From the NCBI GenBank assembly GCA_903813345.2, contig CAIIXF020000005.1, positions 23,747,375-23,811,374 on the forward strand: a DNA stretch of 64,000 nt, written 5' to 3'. The first letter of the stretch is position 1. Each line of letters starts with the position of its first letter. Origin of the DNA: Owenia fusiformis. Lineage: Eukaryota > Annelida > Polychaeta > Sabellida > Oweniidae. The notes under the pieces are model-generated. The model was not told where the DNA came from, ran no database searches, and saw only the letters and a list, made by a program, of their open reading frames with translations. Positions 46,051-59,509 of the stretch are shown piece after piece. The position numbers and the translations under genes are program-made.

Positions 46051-48379
46051 AGAAAATACATGATTTCATTTATCAATAAACAAGGAATAGCATTTCAATT
46101 GAAGAATAAAAACAATTTTGTATGTAATCTATAAGTGATGAAATTTGTGTGTACTTTAGATACTGACATTTCACTAGAATTCTGATAGATACGAGCTGAA
46201 GATACCAAGCTTTCACTTCTAGTATCACTGCCTAATTACTGCTATAAATAGTATTTTTGAAATGTCAGACAAGCAGAAACAACAAGAAAAACATTGAAAA
46301 ATGGAAAAGTCTAGAATCTACAACTGTAAATAACACCTTACACTGAAGATTACTTCACAGCGGTGTGTCAATGATAAAAGCAATCTTTTTCTCAAGAACG
46401 GATCATATTTTGATAATTAACCGCAAATGAAGCAAAATATAATTTTAACTCATCTTCCATTCCCATGAAGTTTTCAATGTGAAACTAATGTACGTAATTG
46501 AATCTAACCGGTAAGTGAATATGGTTCTATCAGCTAACTTTTAACTATGACATATTCAATTTTATATTTCAACAAGAGCATGTCTCACCAAATGAAAATG
46601 AGTTCCATATTCATTTCACTTTCTTGTAAAAATAATAGGATGTATGTATTTATAATAATGCATGTTAATATTGCAGTCTACTATATATATTTATCAGGCA
46701 TAAAGCAGGATTAATGTTTTTAATGTGGAATTGATGGGTGTAATATTGTATTGCTGTTGGGTAATTATAGAGAAAATTCTGTTTTCTGAGAAAAATGATC
46801 CCATGTGATTTCAGTGTTTTAATGAAACATAAAATTTGAACCTGTAGAGAATTAATAACTCCTTCTGAGATGCACAAAAATGTTTTACAAAATTAAAAAT
46901 AGTTTCAGAGGGGAGACCCTAACCCCCCACACTACTTACAAGAGTAAATGCCCCAAAATTCCTAAATGAACCTATCTTCATGTAAAGGATCCCATGAAAC
47001 CAACTAATAAATGGGAAAAAGCTTTTCTTTCAGTGAGAGATAATATATGAAAGGATGAGATATGTTCTGATATAATACACATCCATCTGAGAGCAGAAGA
47101 AGAGACAACTAGATAAACAAACACATCCATGAAACCAGCAGCCATTTTGAAAATCACCTTTTGAGCAGAACTTGTACCCCCATAGGTATAAAATATAAAT
47201 TATATTGGGCCAACATTATTTGAGTTATATTGCCCAAACAGACAGACATGAACTACAAGTATTTCACTGCAAATTAAGTCCTTAATGAATGAGTACACCA
47301 TACTTCAATATCATAGTACGCAAGGAAAGCATAAGATCACACAAATACATTAAGATCACATAACTAACTATTGTGCTAAATTAAAAGCAATTGAACAAAT
47401 ACACCAACAAGAATCAACCATGATATGGGCCACGTGCCTTTACCAGAGAAAGAAGTGATGTTCATTATAGAGAAACAGGAAGATAGAGGTACAGTACGTA
47501 TGACATTAGTTCAGCTGACAATATATTGCAAAATATCTATCAATCACTGGGAACAATAATTCTATAAAGCTTATGAGAACTGGATGGGTGGTAATTATTG
47601 GAGTCGTTGATCAAAACATTTTTCCGAGTGATATCTATTAAACATACATCATTTCACAAAGTATTTTCTTATGGTGAAATATTGACATATTTTATTTTCC
47701 TTCACCTCATTTAATATCATCTTTGAGCTTGGGACCAAGAATGATTTAACATGGTATTTCCCTATCAGTGCTAACACACAATGTTCTTGTTAATGTTAAT
47801 GGTAATGCATGTCACTTTCGTTGATTAAATGCCTCAAGTTTTCATATCAATATTTTCCCGTTATTGACATGCACTTAATCAAGAAGAGTGATACAACCTC
47901 CGTCTCTACTTTATTACTTACGGCCAATATACACATTTAGTACATGTTGTATCTATAGTCGAATACAGACATATTTCAAATGCAGCTTCTGATTTGATAC
48001 TTCATTGACATCAACTCAATTACCTAATTGGACCAATACATTTCTTGCTGTCCGAGTATTATACACAGAAAGATGTGATGAGTATCAGAATGAGGTTGAC
48101 CTATTTCAATGCTTCAGCTTGTACTTTAAAGAGACAGCTTCGTCTACATGGTTTGTACTAGGCGTTGTTCCACAGGGTAAATGGGGTTGTGTTACCCTTC
48201 GCGTTCGTTTGACTTGGCTTGTTAGAAGATTCTAATTCAGATAGATGATCAACTGGGGTGATCCAATTTAGCAATCAGAGATGGGTCACCATATTCTTAG
48301 ACCACCTTAACTTGACTTCATTAAGTTAAAAAAGTTCATATGCATGATTAAACACGCATGAAGAAAGCAATAAATTATG

Positions 48380-48495
48380 AGGCAATAACATGCAAAATGT
48401 TATTACCTGCCATTTGCTGTGAATGGTGAACGCAGACTGCTGAACACCAACTGAAGAACACCATCCACGAAAAAAGTTGAAGACTAATAACATTT
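48380..48495. repeat. Dispersed repeat G, copy 3
   Basis: ggcaataacatgcaaaatgt, gccatttgct, gaacaccatccacgaaaaaa and gttgaagac align with the other copies. The distal end is missing. Confidence 0.65.
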
Positions 48496-49876
48496 ATCTA
48501 ATAGACATTGCTACGTATTTAATAATTGTAGTTACCACAAATACTTTTATAAAGTTTATGGGAAATGGGAGTCTAACCTTATTGTCTTTGGCTTATTCCA
48601 AAGCAAATACTTACATTTTCCTAATCTGAAAATTCATAACTGTTGTGGTCAACAAATATTAATTAGTTGGGACATATAAAAAGCCCAAACAAATTGGTTG
48701 GTGTTAGGGGATGGAGGCGGGATGTACTGGTGGTGACATAAAAATACTAGTGCCTGTAATTCTGATTGGACGCTATATTTGGACAACTGAATCTGATTGG
48801 ATAAGGCTGGATGAAATAAGTATTTCATTTTCAAAGGGTTGTAGATGAAGCTCTCTTTCAGAGACAATATGTGAAACACTTTGCAAAGGGTAAGATGCAT
48901 AATTGATGAAACAGATTAATGGAGTTATGGCCCCCAATACACAAGGAGAGTTACTTGTTCCAAGAGTATTCTTAGTGGATTTGTAATATATGTTTGACCT
49001 GATAACTTATTCATAGAAACACTATAATAGCATAGATCTATTGATGATAATAACCAACCATGGGCAATATAATGAAAAATGACTTCAGTGATGCATAGGA
49101 ATGATTCAGTAATGCTAGACACAATGTAATATGCATGTAAAGAGTAATAAGATGATGGATGTAGAAGACTATGGTTCAACCAATCTTAAACCCAAGGTCA
49201 CCAGTGATAGTGGCACAGATCAAGGTAGTTGTAGGCCAATGAGGAACCTGTGATAGCGGACAACCAAAAACATGTACTTAATAAAAAAAGGTCCCTATTC
49301 CACAAGACTCTGATACAGTTTTATGAGCATGGGTCTCAATCTTCGACCAATGAAATTATAAATATCTTTGTGAAAATTTTGCATAAAGATTGGATGAAAA
49401 TCTTCATATTAGGGAATTAATTCATACCACAATCTTCAATGAAAAAAATGTGATTAAAATCTATTCCAAATAAAGTACATTTGACTAAAATTTGAGAGAA
49501 TTAACCGAATAAGTGAAGATGATCCACTGCATCTTAATCATATCATCCATACTGTTCCCTAACATTCCCTAACAGGAAACAAGGAGCAAAGATGTGTTTC
49601 TTCAGAAATTAGATTCTTTTTCTTGAGAAAATGTTTGATACAACCCACGATTAAGGTCACCTTTGATGATACCTATACAAAGTAGAATGTGGGGGAGGAA
49701 AGGTTTATCTGGAATGTTCTGTTGCTGATTCGTCATGACAACCTTTCTTAGAAACCTGGTAAACCAACCGGCAACTCCCAGGTAAACAAACAACCTCGCA
49801 TGGTATCAATGGATCTAGGTAATCATTTAGACTAAATTAAGGGCAGACTAAGTGAAACAAGCCCTTCTTATAAATA

Positions 49877-50054
49877 CAGTAAAACTTGTGTATAGTGAAC
49901 ATTTTTTTGCCATGAAAAAACGTTCACTGTAGGTAGGTGTTCACTAGAGAGAGGGTAATTTATACAACAGTCAGTGGACTATGTGCGTAGGAAAGGTGTC
50001 CACTAGAGACAGGTGTTCACTAGAGAGAGGTGTTCGCTAAGACAGGTTTTACTG
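49877..50054. mobile_element. TA-flanked MITE H, copy 1 (178 bp)
   Basis: Ends CAGTAAAACTTGTG and the inverse ACAGGTTTTACTG, flanked by TA on both sides. The interior has repeated gttcactagagagag blocks. Copy 2 is inverted at 60177-60441. TA flanks suggest Tc1/mariner mobilisation. Confidence 0.88.
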
Positions 50055-50689
50055 TATACTTAAACCAGTGTTTTCTGCAGGATTTTCCTAAATTCCAATT
50101 TTACCTATTTTCAAAAGAAAATGTTCAAAATTAGTAAAACATAACCAAATTTTACATGATTTTCTAAAAGTGAGATGATTCATGAAACTCAAATATACCA
50201 GAATTATATACATGTACAGGTAATAGTTCCTTACAATATGATGATAGAATAGAATGTTCAATGAAAGTGACATAATCTAAGACTGGATGTGAACCTGTGA
50301 GGTGAAGTGATCTCTAACATATAGTCTGTATTACTCACATATAAAGACTGCAGGTATATAAACCACATTTGCTGAGATAAGTGAACCAGTTGCTAACCTT
50401 TATGGTTGACCTTACCAATCATTCCAACCGGAAAAGATCAATAGATAACTACAATGTACTGTTCAAGCTCTAAGGAATACTTCCAAATGTTGAGTTCTAA
50501 CAGAGTTCAGTAGAAACCAAGTTACATAACATAACATATAGGACTCCAGAACAGTAGTTTTGGCATTGTGGGATCCACAGCCATTACTATCCTTTTGGAA
50601 TAGTTCAGAATCTCTCAAAAGCGTTAGGCAAAGAGGGGCCCTGATAAATCAGAATGTAGTTCTGGTACTGGGCAAATGGTTAATCAGAG

Positions 50690-52048
50690 CTGTCAAGTGT
50701 CCCGCGAATGGCGGGATTATCCCGCGAATTTGATCAAAATTTGGCTAATTCGCGTGTCCCGCAATGTCCCGCGAAGTCCCGCAAATGTCGGCTTTGACCT
50801 CCGCGAATTTTCAAAATTGTAACAATCCCCAAGGCTAAGCTTTTTGCACTTTGAGGAGTGAAGTTTACCTAATTTGAAAAGTGCTGCCAAACTCCCAGTG
50901 CATCAGATCACCGAAGAAGAGTAAGGGCAATCTGCATCTGATTCGGTTCACTTTTACGCATGCGCAACAATGAAAGGTGCTTCCCATGATGCCTTTCGGT
51001 TAAAACAGGCCGGCCATTATAGTTCAATCACCATCATTATTGCTGTGAACAAAACTATTTAGTAATTTAGGACCATCCTAACATGTACATCCACGATCCC
51101 AGGTAGTAATTAAACCTTCAATAATCCATCATACACTAAGTACGAGATCGTTCATTATCCTTTTTATTAATGTGGCAAAAAGGGCTCAAACTGAGAACAT
51201 AATGTCTCCTGGGTAAATTCTATGTGTTTTTTCCTATCAACATTGCGCATGTACAATAAAAAAGCAGCCAATCAAATTTGAGATGCGCAGAAAATACGCG
51301 CAGAGAACCGAATCAAACAACCGAATCAGTTGTAGATTGCCCTTAGTGACATATCAGAACTGAACAAATGTTAACAAACGCGAGTTCCAATAAATGAACA
51401 CTGATATCTCGAAAAGAAACCTGACTCCCTATAATTTGATGTAGATTAATCGAACCCCTTTATGAATAGGTACATTTTGATATATAACACTATGGGGGGT
51501 AAATGTTTCATAGTTGGTCACGAACGCCATATGTGCAAAGTATTGACCAGAATTTTTGAATTTCGTGTTGGATTACGGTACTCACACCTAAAGCGTGTTT
51601 TTTGATAGTTTAATAATAGTTCTATGCGTATTGTGTGGAATTGTGTTGACGTTTACTGTAGTTACGTGCATTATATTTGATAAAGTACTTTTACATTAAG
51701 CGCCAATCACGCAAATCCCTTGAATGTCCTGCGACATCCCGCAAATTTAGGTGGATGTCCCGCAAAATCCCGTGAATTTAGGGCACTTTGTCTAAAAAAA
51801 TTATCCCTCTATGAAGTCTTTGGTGGTTACCCTGTTAACTGTCCCGCAAGTAGCGTGTTTGTCCCTCGAATGGTCCCGCGAAATCCCGCGAATTTGATCA
51901 AAATTTGACCTTTTAGTGCAATCACGCAAATCCCTTAAATGTCCCGCAAAATCCCGCTAATTTAGGTGGATGTCCCGCAAAATCCTGCGAATTTTTGGCA
52001 CTGGGTCTAAAAAATCTGTCCCGCGAGCAAATCTTTGGGGGTTGACAG
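50690..52048. mobile_element. TCCCGC-rich element with CTGTCAA/TTGACAG ends
   Basis: The left end reads CTGTCAAGTGTCCCGCGAAT; the right end reads cccgcgagcaaatctttggg followed by gttgacag. Both terminal regions contain many degenerate TCCCGCAAA and TCCCGCGAA repeats, and two similar blocks of about 130 bp lie at about 51700-51830 and 51915-52045. The centre (50820-51660) is different sequence with no long ORF. I take it as a nonautonomous element or satellite-ended repeat; boundaries are inferred from the short inverted ends. Confidence 0.55.
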
Positions 52049-54190
52049 TACTGGGTTAATTAACAACAAACGTCATTCAATGAGGCCTACCTTAATTGAA
52101 AATCAACTACATCTTTGAGCTGTTCATCTATGGTTGATATCAACTTTTACTTCAGGTGGTATGCCTCATTCTGATTATTAGAGCCCCTTTATCTAATGCT
52201 TGAGATATATCCAATATATTCCAAGGGATAGAACAGGTTGTGGATACCACAATGGATATATCTTTTCGTACTAGATATATCAAAGATAAGGAACACCTAT
52301 ACTTGTATTAGAACACCTTGATAACGTAGTTCACACTTTGCATCTGTAGATTTCATCAACCTATCAATGTTTGCATCTCCAATTTTCATATTTGTTCACT
52401 CATATTAGGGCCCCAAGTGGGAGGAATCAGAGGTATGAAACACATTACATGAACAACCATGCTCCTGTTAAAAGATTAGCAGTTTCAAACCTTTATAAAA
52501 AATGATGGAGAACATTTAATCAATGTATTCAAAATGTGAACTAGGTATTCAACCATGAACATATTATCTAGTTTGAAAACACTATAAATGATACAGACTT
52601 TAATTTTGGGGAAAATGATATATTTGCGAATAAAACAAGAAAAAAGTATAGGATGGTTCATTATGATATACATGCTGTATCATATCTGGTATATTTGAGT
52701 GAGTATTCAAAAATGAAGCTATCCACTAGAGTATGTAGATTTTCAGAAGTCTTACATCAAGCTATTTTGTAAAAATGTGGTTGGAAGACTGGGTGGAAGC
52801 TATCAAAGATTTGTACGAGACAAGAACTAATAATACGATTTATACGATTCATACCTTGTTAAATGGGTTGATAAATGGAATGAGGCAGAAGGTTTGATCA
52901 AGACATGAAACAAATAATTTTAAAAATAAATTATTAATTGGAATTTGATATTTCTAATATAACCTTATAACCTTTCAGAAATTAATCACTTTCTTCACAC
53001 CTAGAACCGTCTCAAAAAACAAAATAATGAACATCCCCGTTCTCAGATTTTCTTCTAACCTTTTTAATTTATTTTCAATGTCATAGTTCCTATTACTTAG
53101 AATACCTATGTGGAAAAAGATAATACCTCTATGAAATCAGCAAAGTTTCCAACATCAACATCCATGATGTGATTCAGATTATGCAATCTTTTCATTCAAA
53201 GAACATGTAAATATTGAACAAGAAATTAAATGCCCAATTTGACATAACTCATAACGTATATTATAGACATATTTTTGAAGCAATTTATTAATGTAAATCA
53301 GATTCATTATTCTACGTTCTGATTAGAAAACACAATCAATATTTGTGCTCTATTGTATAACTATTTCACGGTATGCCCTTTTCAATTTTTCGCAGAGGAA
53401 TGACTTCCATAATTGTGACATCCATAAGCAATTGCGACAGAGGAATATATATTCAATTAGGAAAATCTTCTATTGTAAACTGTCAATGCCTTAGACACCA
53501 CTATCAAATCAAATTGAGAAGATGTTAAAAGACTGAAGGGCACTGAGTGGAATAAGGCAATGAACTCTCTAAATGTCAAATTTGATTGCAAGAAAATACA
53601 AGTACAATTCAAACCTCCTGCTTTCAAATCAACTATAGAATTGTCTAATCAAGGTGCAATTTTGCTTAAGGACAATTAAGCAATTAAGGATTATTTAATA
53701 TTATGTGTATATTGTACATAATATTAAATAATTATCTGGTAATTTAACAGGGATACTTCAATCCTCCTGATCTCCTGATTTAAACAATGAAAGTTGCCCC
53801 ATTTTGAGTGCTTTTAATCATGCATAAAATAATTTTTTTACAAAAAGAGAAGATGAATAGATTTCACCTAATTTCTTTGCTATATTCCCCATGTGTCTAC
53901 TTTATCCTGTTCAAATGTATTTCAGTTTCTTCTAAATCACCACTTTAATGTATATTTTCAGCTTAGTGGTCATAAAAAGCATTAGATGCATGAAATAAAA
54001 TCTATTTTTTAAATGAAGTAAGTACAATATACCATCTCAATGACATCATCATCAATTTTATCCTAAGTCTCCAGAATTTATATAGTGGCAAGTTGAAGCA
54101 TGGTACAGGAAGTTAAAAACTGAGAAATATTTGAGGAGAAAAGCTATATTTTACATGGGGTTCTGAAGTTCTATATCCCCTCCCATGTTA
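52049..54190. other. Non-coding stretch
   Basis: AT-rich, no exon or repeat family recognised except the perfect hairpin at 53690-53732. Confidence 0.55.
53690..53732. repeat. Perfect hairpin, 17-bp arms, 9-nt loop
   Basis: attatttaatattatgt and acataatattaaataat flank gtatattgt. The arms are AT-only apart from the inner G/C. Confidence 0.85.
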
Positions 54191-54610
54191 AAATTGATAT
54201 TTTGGAGCTTCCGTATAAAATGATGTCAATGAGGATTAGAACATCCTTCTCCAAAGGACTTCATTTATGCTTAAATTCACTTAAATATATTTCTAAAATA
54301 TCCTTGCAGCAAGGATGGATTGGAAGCCAAAATTCAAACTTGATATTCTGTGCCTGGCATGGAACTATTGAGTTATATTATTTCTATTAAGTTCATCCTG
54401 GGACCAAGTATCTAGTTTATATATATAGTTTACAAGTATCATAGTAATATTCAACTTCAACATATAGGAAGTATTGTTACCAAATTGTTCCATGCAAGGC
54501 AAGAGAATATTAAGTTTGAATTTTGGAGGTATTGCCATTGAAAATCAGCATATATGGACAAACTGGATTCAAAATCATTTTCTAAGAGGATAGAAATTAT
54601 GTTTTTAAGT
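54190..54610. mobile_element. Inverted-repeat element hosting a 76-bp insertion
   Basis: Segments around 54325-54380 (caaaattcaaacttgatatt, ggcatggaac) and 54478-54530 (ttccatgcaaggcaa, aagtttgaattttgg) are inverted copies with several mismatches. Outer ends are poorly defined. The left arm is interrupted by the 76-bp element at 54242-54317. Confidence 0.5.
54242..54317. mobile_element. 76-bp MITE J, copy 1
   Basis: Begins CATCCTTCTCCAAAGGAC and ends ctgcaaggatg-type CAGCAAGGATG, i.e. inverted CATCCTT ends. Flanks are gattagaa (54234-54241) and gattggaa (54318-54325), matching at seven of eight bases. It is the reverse complement of the 76-bp insert at 60212-60287, also 76 bp. Confidence 0.85.
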
Positions 54611-54696
54611 ATATAATATATGTATGTCAGATCATGCATACCACCAAAATCCAGTTTTAAAATAACCAACATATTTAGGATACATTCTTAATCTAA

Positions 54697-55608
54697 TTCT
54701 TAACTCCATACAGTATTTTACAAGAGATTTCCAACACATTTTATGCTCTTCATCTGTTTAATGCGTTAGTTAGTCCTATTTTATGTTATGCATGTGAAAT
54801 ATGGTATGATAAAAAGCAAATGAAAGCAATTGAGTCAATTCATTTGTCTTTTTTAAAGTCAACATTAGGTGTTAAATCACAAACTGCAAGCCCAGCTGTA
54901 TATGGTGACCTAGGGAGATACCCATTATCAATCAAAATTGAATCTTACATTATAAAATACTGGCTTAGATTTCAAAATTTTCCAGAGAGTAATGTATTAA
55001 ATCAAGCATACTTATATGATAGGGGTAATCAAGAGTTAGGGTTTAAAAGTTGGTCAAGCAAGGTTTATGATATACTCAGAAAATGTGAGTTACTAGAATA
55101 TTGGAATAATCAAAATCTGGATACTGAAAATCTGGTGAATATGGTTGAAAAGAAATTAAAAATATTGTTTGTAGAAAAATGGAAAAATGATTTGAACACT
55201 TATCCTATATTGAGAACGTACAAATTATTTAAAAATGATTTTGGTAAAGAATTGTACTTGAAACTAGATAATAAAAAGTATAGATTGGCTACAAGTAGAT
55301 TTAGAATGAGTTCTCATCAGTTAGCAATTGAGACTGGAAGACATACAAAGCCAAAACCAAAACCTTTAGAGGAAAGAGTATGTAATATTTGTAAAGATGT
55401 AGAGGATGAATGTCATTTCTTTTTAGCTTGTACAAAAAATGATGAGAATAGGCAAATATTATTTACAAAAGCCCGTGAAATTTTACCTAACTTGGATTTA
55501 CAAAGTGAAAATTTATTTGTCAATCTTATTTCTAGTAAAAATGTAACCTTGCAAAGACATATTGGCAAATTCATTTACCATTCATTTAAGAATTTAGCAT
55601 GGTCATAA
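54697..55608 (+). pseudogene. C-terminal part of a LINE (non-LTR retrotransposon) reverse transcriptase, 5' truncated
   Basis: The frame is open from 54697 to a stop at 55606-55608, with an internal Met at 54820 (262 residues from there). ALHLFNALVSPILCYACEIW resembles the segment after the reverse transcriptase core in LINE ORF2 proteins. The later ERVCNICKDVEDECHFFLAC is the C-terminal CCHC knuckle (C-x2-C-x7-H-x4-C at residues 188, 191, 199 and 204). Reverse transcriptase catalytic motifs and endonuclease are absent, so this is a dead 3' fragment. The open frame suggests it is fairly young. Clade cannot be set from this part. Confidence 0.85.
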
Positions 55609-55790
55609 TGCATTGTGTGTGCACCACACTATTATTGTTACCTTATATATTTTTATATATTTTTTGTATTTTTAGATTAGTTGGTGTTTTGTAGTTTAGA
55701 TATGTAGTCTACCATAGTTCTGACTAATGTAATCATGTTATGATACTATATGTCAATAAAAGTTATATATTTATATATATATATATATCT
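54720..55790 (+). mobile_element. LINE insertion, 3' end with short 3'UTR and AT tail
   Basis: After the ORF stop at 55608 about 150 bp of UTR ends in aataaaagttatatatt and a TA microsatellite (about 55765-55788), a typical LINE 3' end. The 5' truncation point near 54720 is estimated from where similarity to LINE protein begins. Confidence 0.7.
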
Positions 55791-57701
55791 GTTTTATATT
55801 CTAATACCATTGTTACACAAAATGAGGATATAGCATATAGGAGTGCCTTAACAATATTATTGGATCTCCAAATAAGAAAGTCTATTGATATAATCAAATT
55901 CCTGGGATTTGGGTGATTATATTACACAAGTCCCTTGTAAATTATGGGCACATTCAACTGCAAATACATCAACTAAATAAGGCAATTTGGTTTCTCAGTC
56001 AAATGATTCTCCCATGTCATACTCACTTTCTCTTTACATAGGAATAAAGTAGAGTATATGCATTTCTGGTTCTCCCATTCAAGTTAAAATGTCAATATTA
56101 TAAATCAAGACATTGCACCTTAATGGTATTTGCATTTTAACTGTAATCTGTACAGAAATGATGACCAAAACGGTAATTTTGGAGGAGAAGATCCATTTAT
56201 CAATGTCCTGGTTAGTGTTTTTGTGGACCTCTTATGAATTGGAATCTAGAATAGCTCAATATATAGATTTAAGTTGCATCCATTTGGAAGAAATTGATGA
56301 AATAGGTGGATCTCATGCATAGAAATGTGTACAATTTTAGAAGCAACTAATACACACTTTATTAGTATCTTGTTTTTCTTTCAATTCCACGATGCAAAAC
56401 TCTATGCCCAGATGTCAATTAAAAACACGATGAGAGCCAGTCTTGCATCAAACCTCTGGTTCCCCCTTATATCTATTTCCCTTCCTTCTTTTGTAGAAGG
56501 ACTGTTTGACAGTCGGATGTATAGGGGCTCGAATGACTGTAATTTCATTATACCAAGAATCACAAGTTATGTAGATGAAACTGAATTATACAAATAAATT
56601 ACACCTATTTCTTTAAGGTTTATATGGGTTAACTTTGGAACATGTAGATAAAGTAATTGTATTTCCTGGCATGTTATCATTTATGTTTTGCCATTCACCA
56701 TATCTTTATGGCTAATAGCAGCAGAAGCAACATTATAACCAGACATTAAATTTTCATAAATCTTGCAAATAATTAGATATACCTAATTGGAAAGCTACAT
56801 TAAAAATAAGCAAATATTCTTTATTTGTCAGGAACTTCTAATAAAGATTCCACATGAGACATATTATACTGTATTTTATGTATTCATGAGATTACACAAT
56901 TATGGTAGAAAAAAGACTCAACCTAAAAAAGGAAATATTCAAAATAAATACTTATATATAGGACCTAACAGATATTTAGTTAAGGTAAGACAATATGTCT
57001 GTATATATTGTCTAATCATTCAAAAATATGGCAAAACATTTCACCAAGTTTGTCTTTCCCACCTGTTTATAATACAAACTACCTTTTCAATATTCTACAA
57101 AACGTAATTTTACAGACAGAAAACAACATATTCTTTTACCAAGTTACCTTCTGAACAACATTTTGTGTATATCATGATATTCAGTAATCTATAAGAGGAT
57201 GTAATGAATGGGAACGAATGTGAAATGGCATCAAATGTCAAATCTGAATTGGTTCTTCTCCTACACTATGTTTTCAGACAGGGAACAAAAAGGGATTGAA
57301 ATACCTTTTACAAGACCCCTCTTTTGCACGAGGTTAGGGGTGGGCGTTGGGATTGATAGGAAAGTAAATTTAACAGAAGAGTACAGACATCATACATAAT
57401 AAAGCAACAGCAGCATTCAAGAAAACTTACAAAGTCATGAATTATCATTTATATGAACAGAACATAAATTGTCCTCACTACTGATGGGAAGGCTTAATAT
57501 CAGCTGTTATCTTAAATAGAGCAATTGACATGATAGTTTAAGAGTCTTGTGATGTCATAATGTCACAGTCAAGAGTGATCTACTCAAGACATATCAAGTT
57601 ATTGCAATATACATATACTAGCATACATGTATAAAGTTGATCATTCACATGTAGCCTAAGATAAGTGCTGTGATTGACAGCCTTTTCAATAATACAAAAT
57701 A
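55791..57701. other. Non-coding stretch
   Basis: Several short plus-strand open frames (56113-57399, up to 106 codons) have no family signature and no clear splice context. I see no gene. Confidence 0.5.
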
Positions 57702-57845
57702 CAAGGCATTAACATGCAAAATGTTACCACTTGTCATTTGTTACAAACACCAGATCCCTAATGCTGAATAATCATTGAATGCCAAACATTGTCCACAAAA
57801 AAGTTTGAGACAATAACAATATGTTACCACTTCTTATGGTGGAAG
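57702..57845. repeat. Dispersed repeat G, copy 4
   Basis: caaggcattaacatgcaaaa, catttgttacaaacacc, attgtccacaaaaaagtttg and aacaatatgttaccac match the other copies. It runs directly into the 36-bp minisatellite. Confidence 0.75.
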
Positions 57846-58022
57846 ACCATAACAATATGTTACCACTTCTTGTGGTAGAAGACCATAACAATATGTTACC
57901 ACTTCTTGTGGTGGAAGACCATAACAATATGTTACCACTTCTTGTGGTAGAAGACCATAACAATATGTTACCACTTCTTGTGGTGGGAGACCATAACAAT
58001 ATGTTATCACTTCTTGTGGTGT
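57806..58022. repeat. 36-bp minisatellite, 6 copies, grown from the end of repeat G
   Basis: Unit aacaatatgttaccacttct + tgtggtggaagaccat repeats six times with 1-2 differences each. Each unit holds the hairpin accacttcttgtggt. The 36-bp period gives false open frames on both strands. Confidence 0.93.
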
Positions 58023-59509
58023 TATACGATTGGGAAGAGGATTTGCAACTGTTATAGGATCAAATTAATTAAATCTACAATAATTTTTCAATGAATTACC
58101 AATACTGTAACTGTATGTATGAAATCAATTCAATCAATCAAAGGTGTTCTCATCAGGTTAAGATTGACTCTCAGCAGTTTTCATCTGTTTCTGGTTGTAT
58201 TACCAAAACTGAAACAGACTTTTTGATTTTTCTACAAATGAACTATAATAGTACCATATAACAGATATAAGCGTTAAAACTGGCAAAAAAACTTAAAATA
58301 CCCTGGTTTCAAACCTCTTGGAAGGAAGTATTCAAGACATTATGAGACTTATCTGTTAAGGCCCAGTAAGATGATATGGCCTGGTATGCATACTAATGCA
58401 GACTAATTAAATATACCTATATAGGCTAAGAAATATACAAAATGACCAATACTTTCACAATATATTTTTGCATCAATGCCTTATACCCCTACTCATCCCC
58501 CACAGTTTGTGATAGGAGGGAGGTATGAGGGGGTGGGAGTACATACAAGGTCTTTATGCATGATTAAAAAGCAATTTATTGATGCAAATCAGGTTCATAA
58601 TTCCATGATAGAATTCTGATGAGAAGTCAAAGTACAATGAAGCTGCATTTTAACAATGATGATTTGCTACTATGTAAATACAGTCATTTCATTACAATCT
58701 GCCTGCTTTGCTTCATCCTTAAATGACAGAAACAGTTGAAATTGCATTGACAAGCAATGAATAAAAATAGACATGATTAAATCATAGACTAAGAAGAATT
58801 AGATCTCCCCCTCAGAAATGAATTTACCATATAATGTCCCAGTCTGTTTTTATCCCAGGGGATGAGCTTAAATATGGATTTTTATTTTTTCTCATTTCAT
58901 CTAAATTGTTTGCTTTGCTGCAACATGGTTATAATGCTGTTATCGTGATATCAAAGATTGTTGTACAAATATGGGAAAATGTGCAATGAATTAGAAAAAA
59001 GCTTGTAATCAAGCAGAATTCATCAAACGATCCAGGTTTCATTTTCACTCAATTCTTCTTGTTTTTTTAATGATTCATTCTTAATAATTCAAGGCACATT
59101 TTCAGTTGAGAATAATCTGATGATATCTTTGATATATTTCCAGGGATTACAGTCTAATATACAGTATACTGGTTTGTTGATCAAGGGCATCTTTCAAGAT
59201 CAAGCTTGCTGAGCTCAGCATTTCATGCAAGCCTGGCTACTTTCATTTTAGAGGCAATAAAAAGCCATTTTCGATTAAAAGGATGCAAAATTGTGCGTCC
59301 AATCACACCTCTTGTTTCCAAGAACTTATGATTGAGATGGTACTTCGCTCCATTTTTGAGAAAATAATTGTCTTAAGTGGTGATTAATAAGAATTTGATA
59401 TCATCACAAAGGGTATGAATATAAGTAAAATACCATTGGACTAAGAATGGATCAAAGGGAGAAATCCCATTTGTTCATATGACTATAGACATCTATATGA
59501 TATGATCGG

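Larger units (their letters stand above)
44930..49876. other. Non-coding stretch
   Basis: Holds repeat F copy 2 (45840-46050), repeat G copy 3 (48380-48495) and a partial repeat D relative near 48196. No coding exon was recognised. Confidence 0.55.

Noticed and set aside
57772-58057. Repetitive open frames on both strands
   Set aside because: Products of the 36-bp minisatellite.
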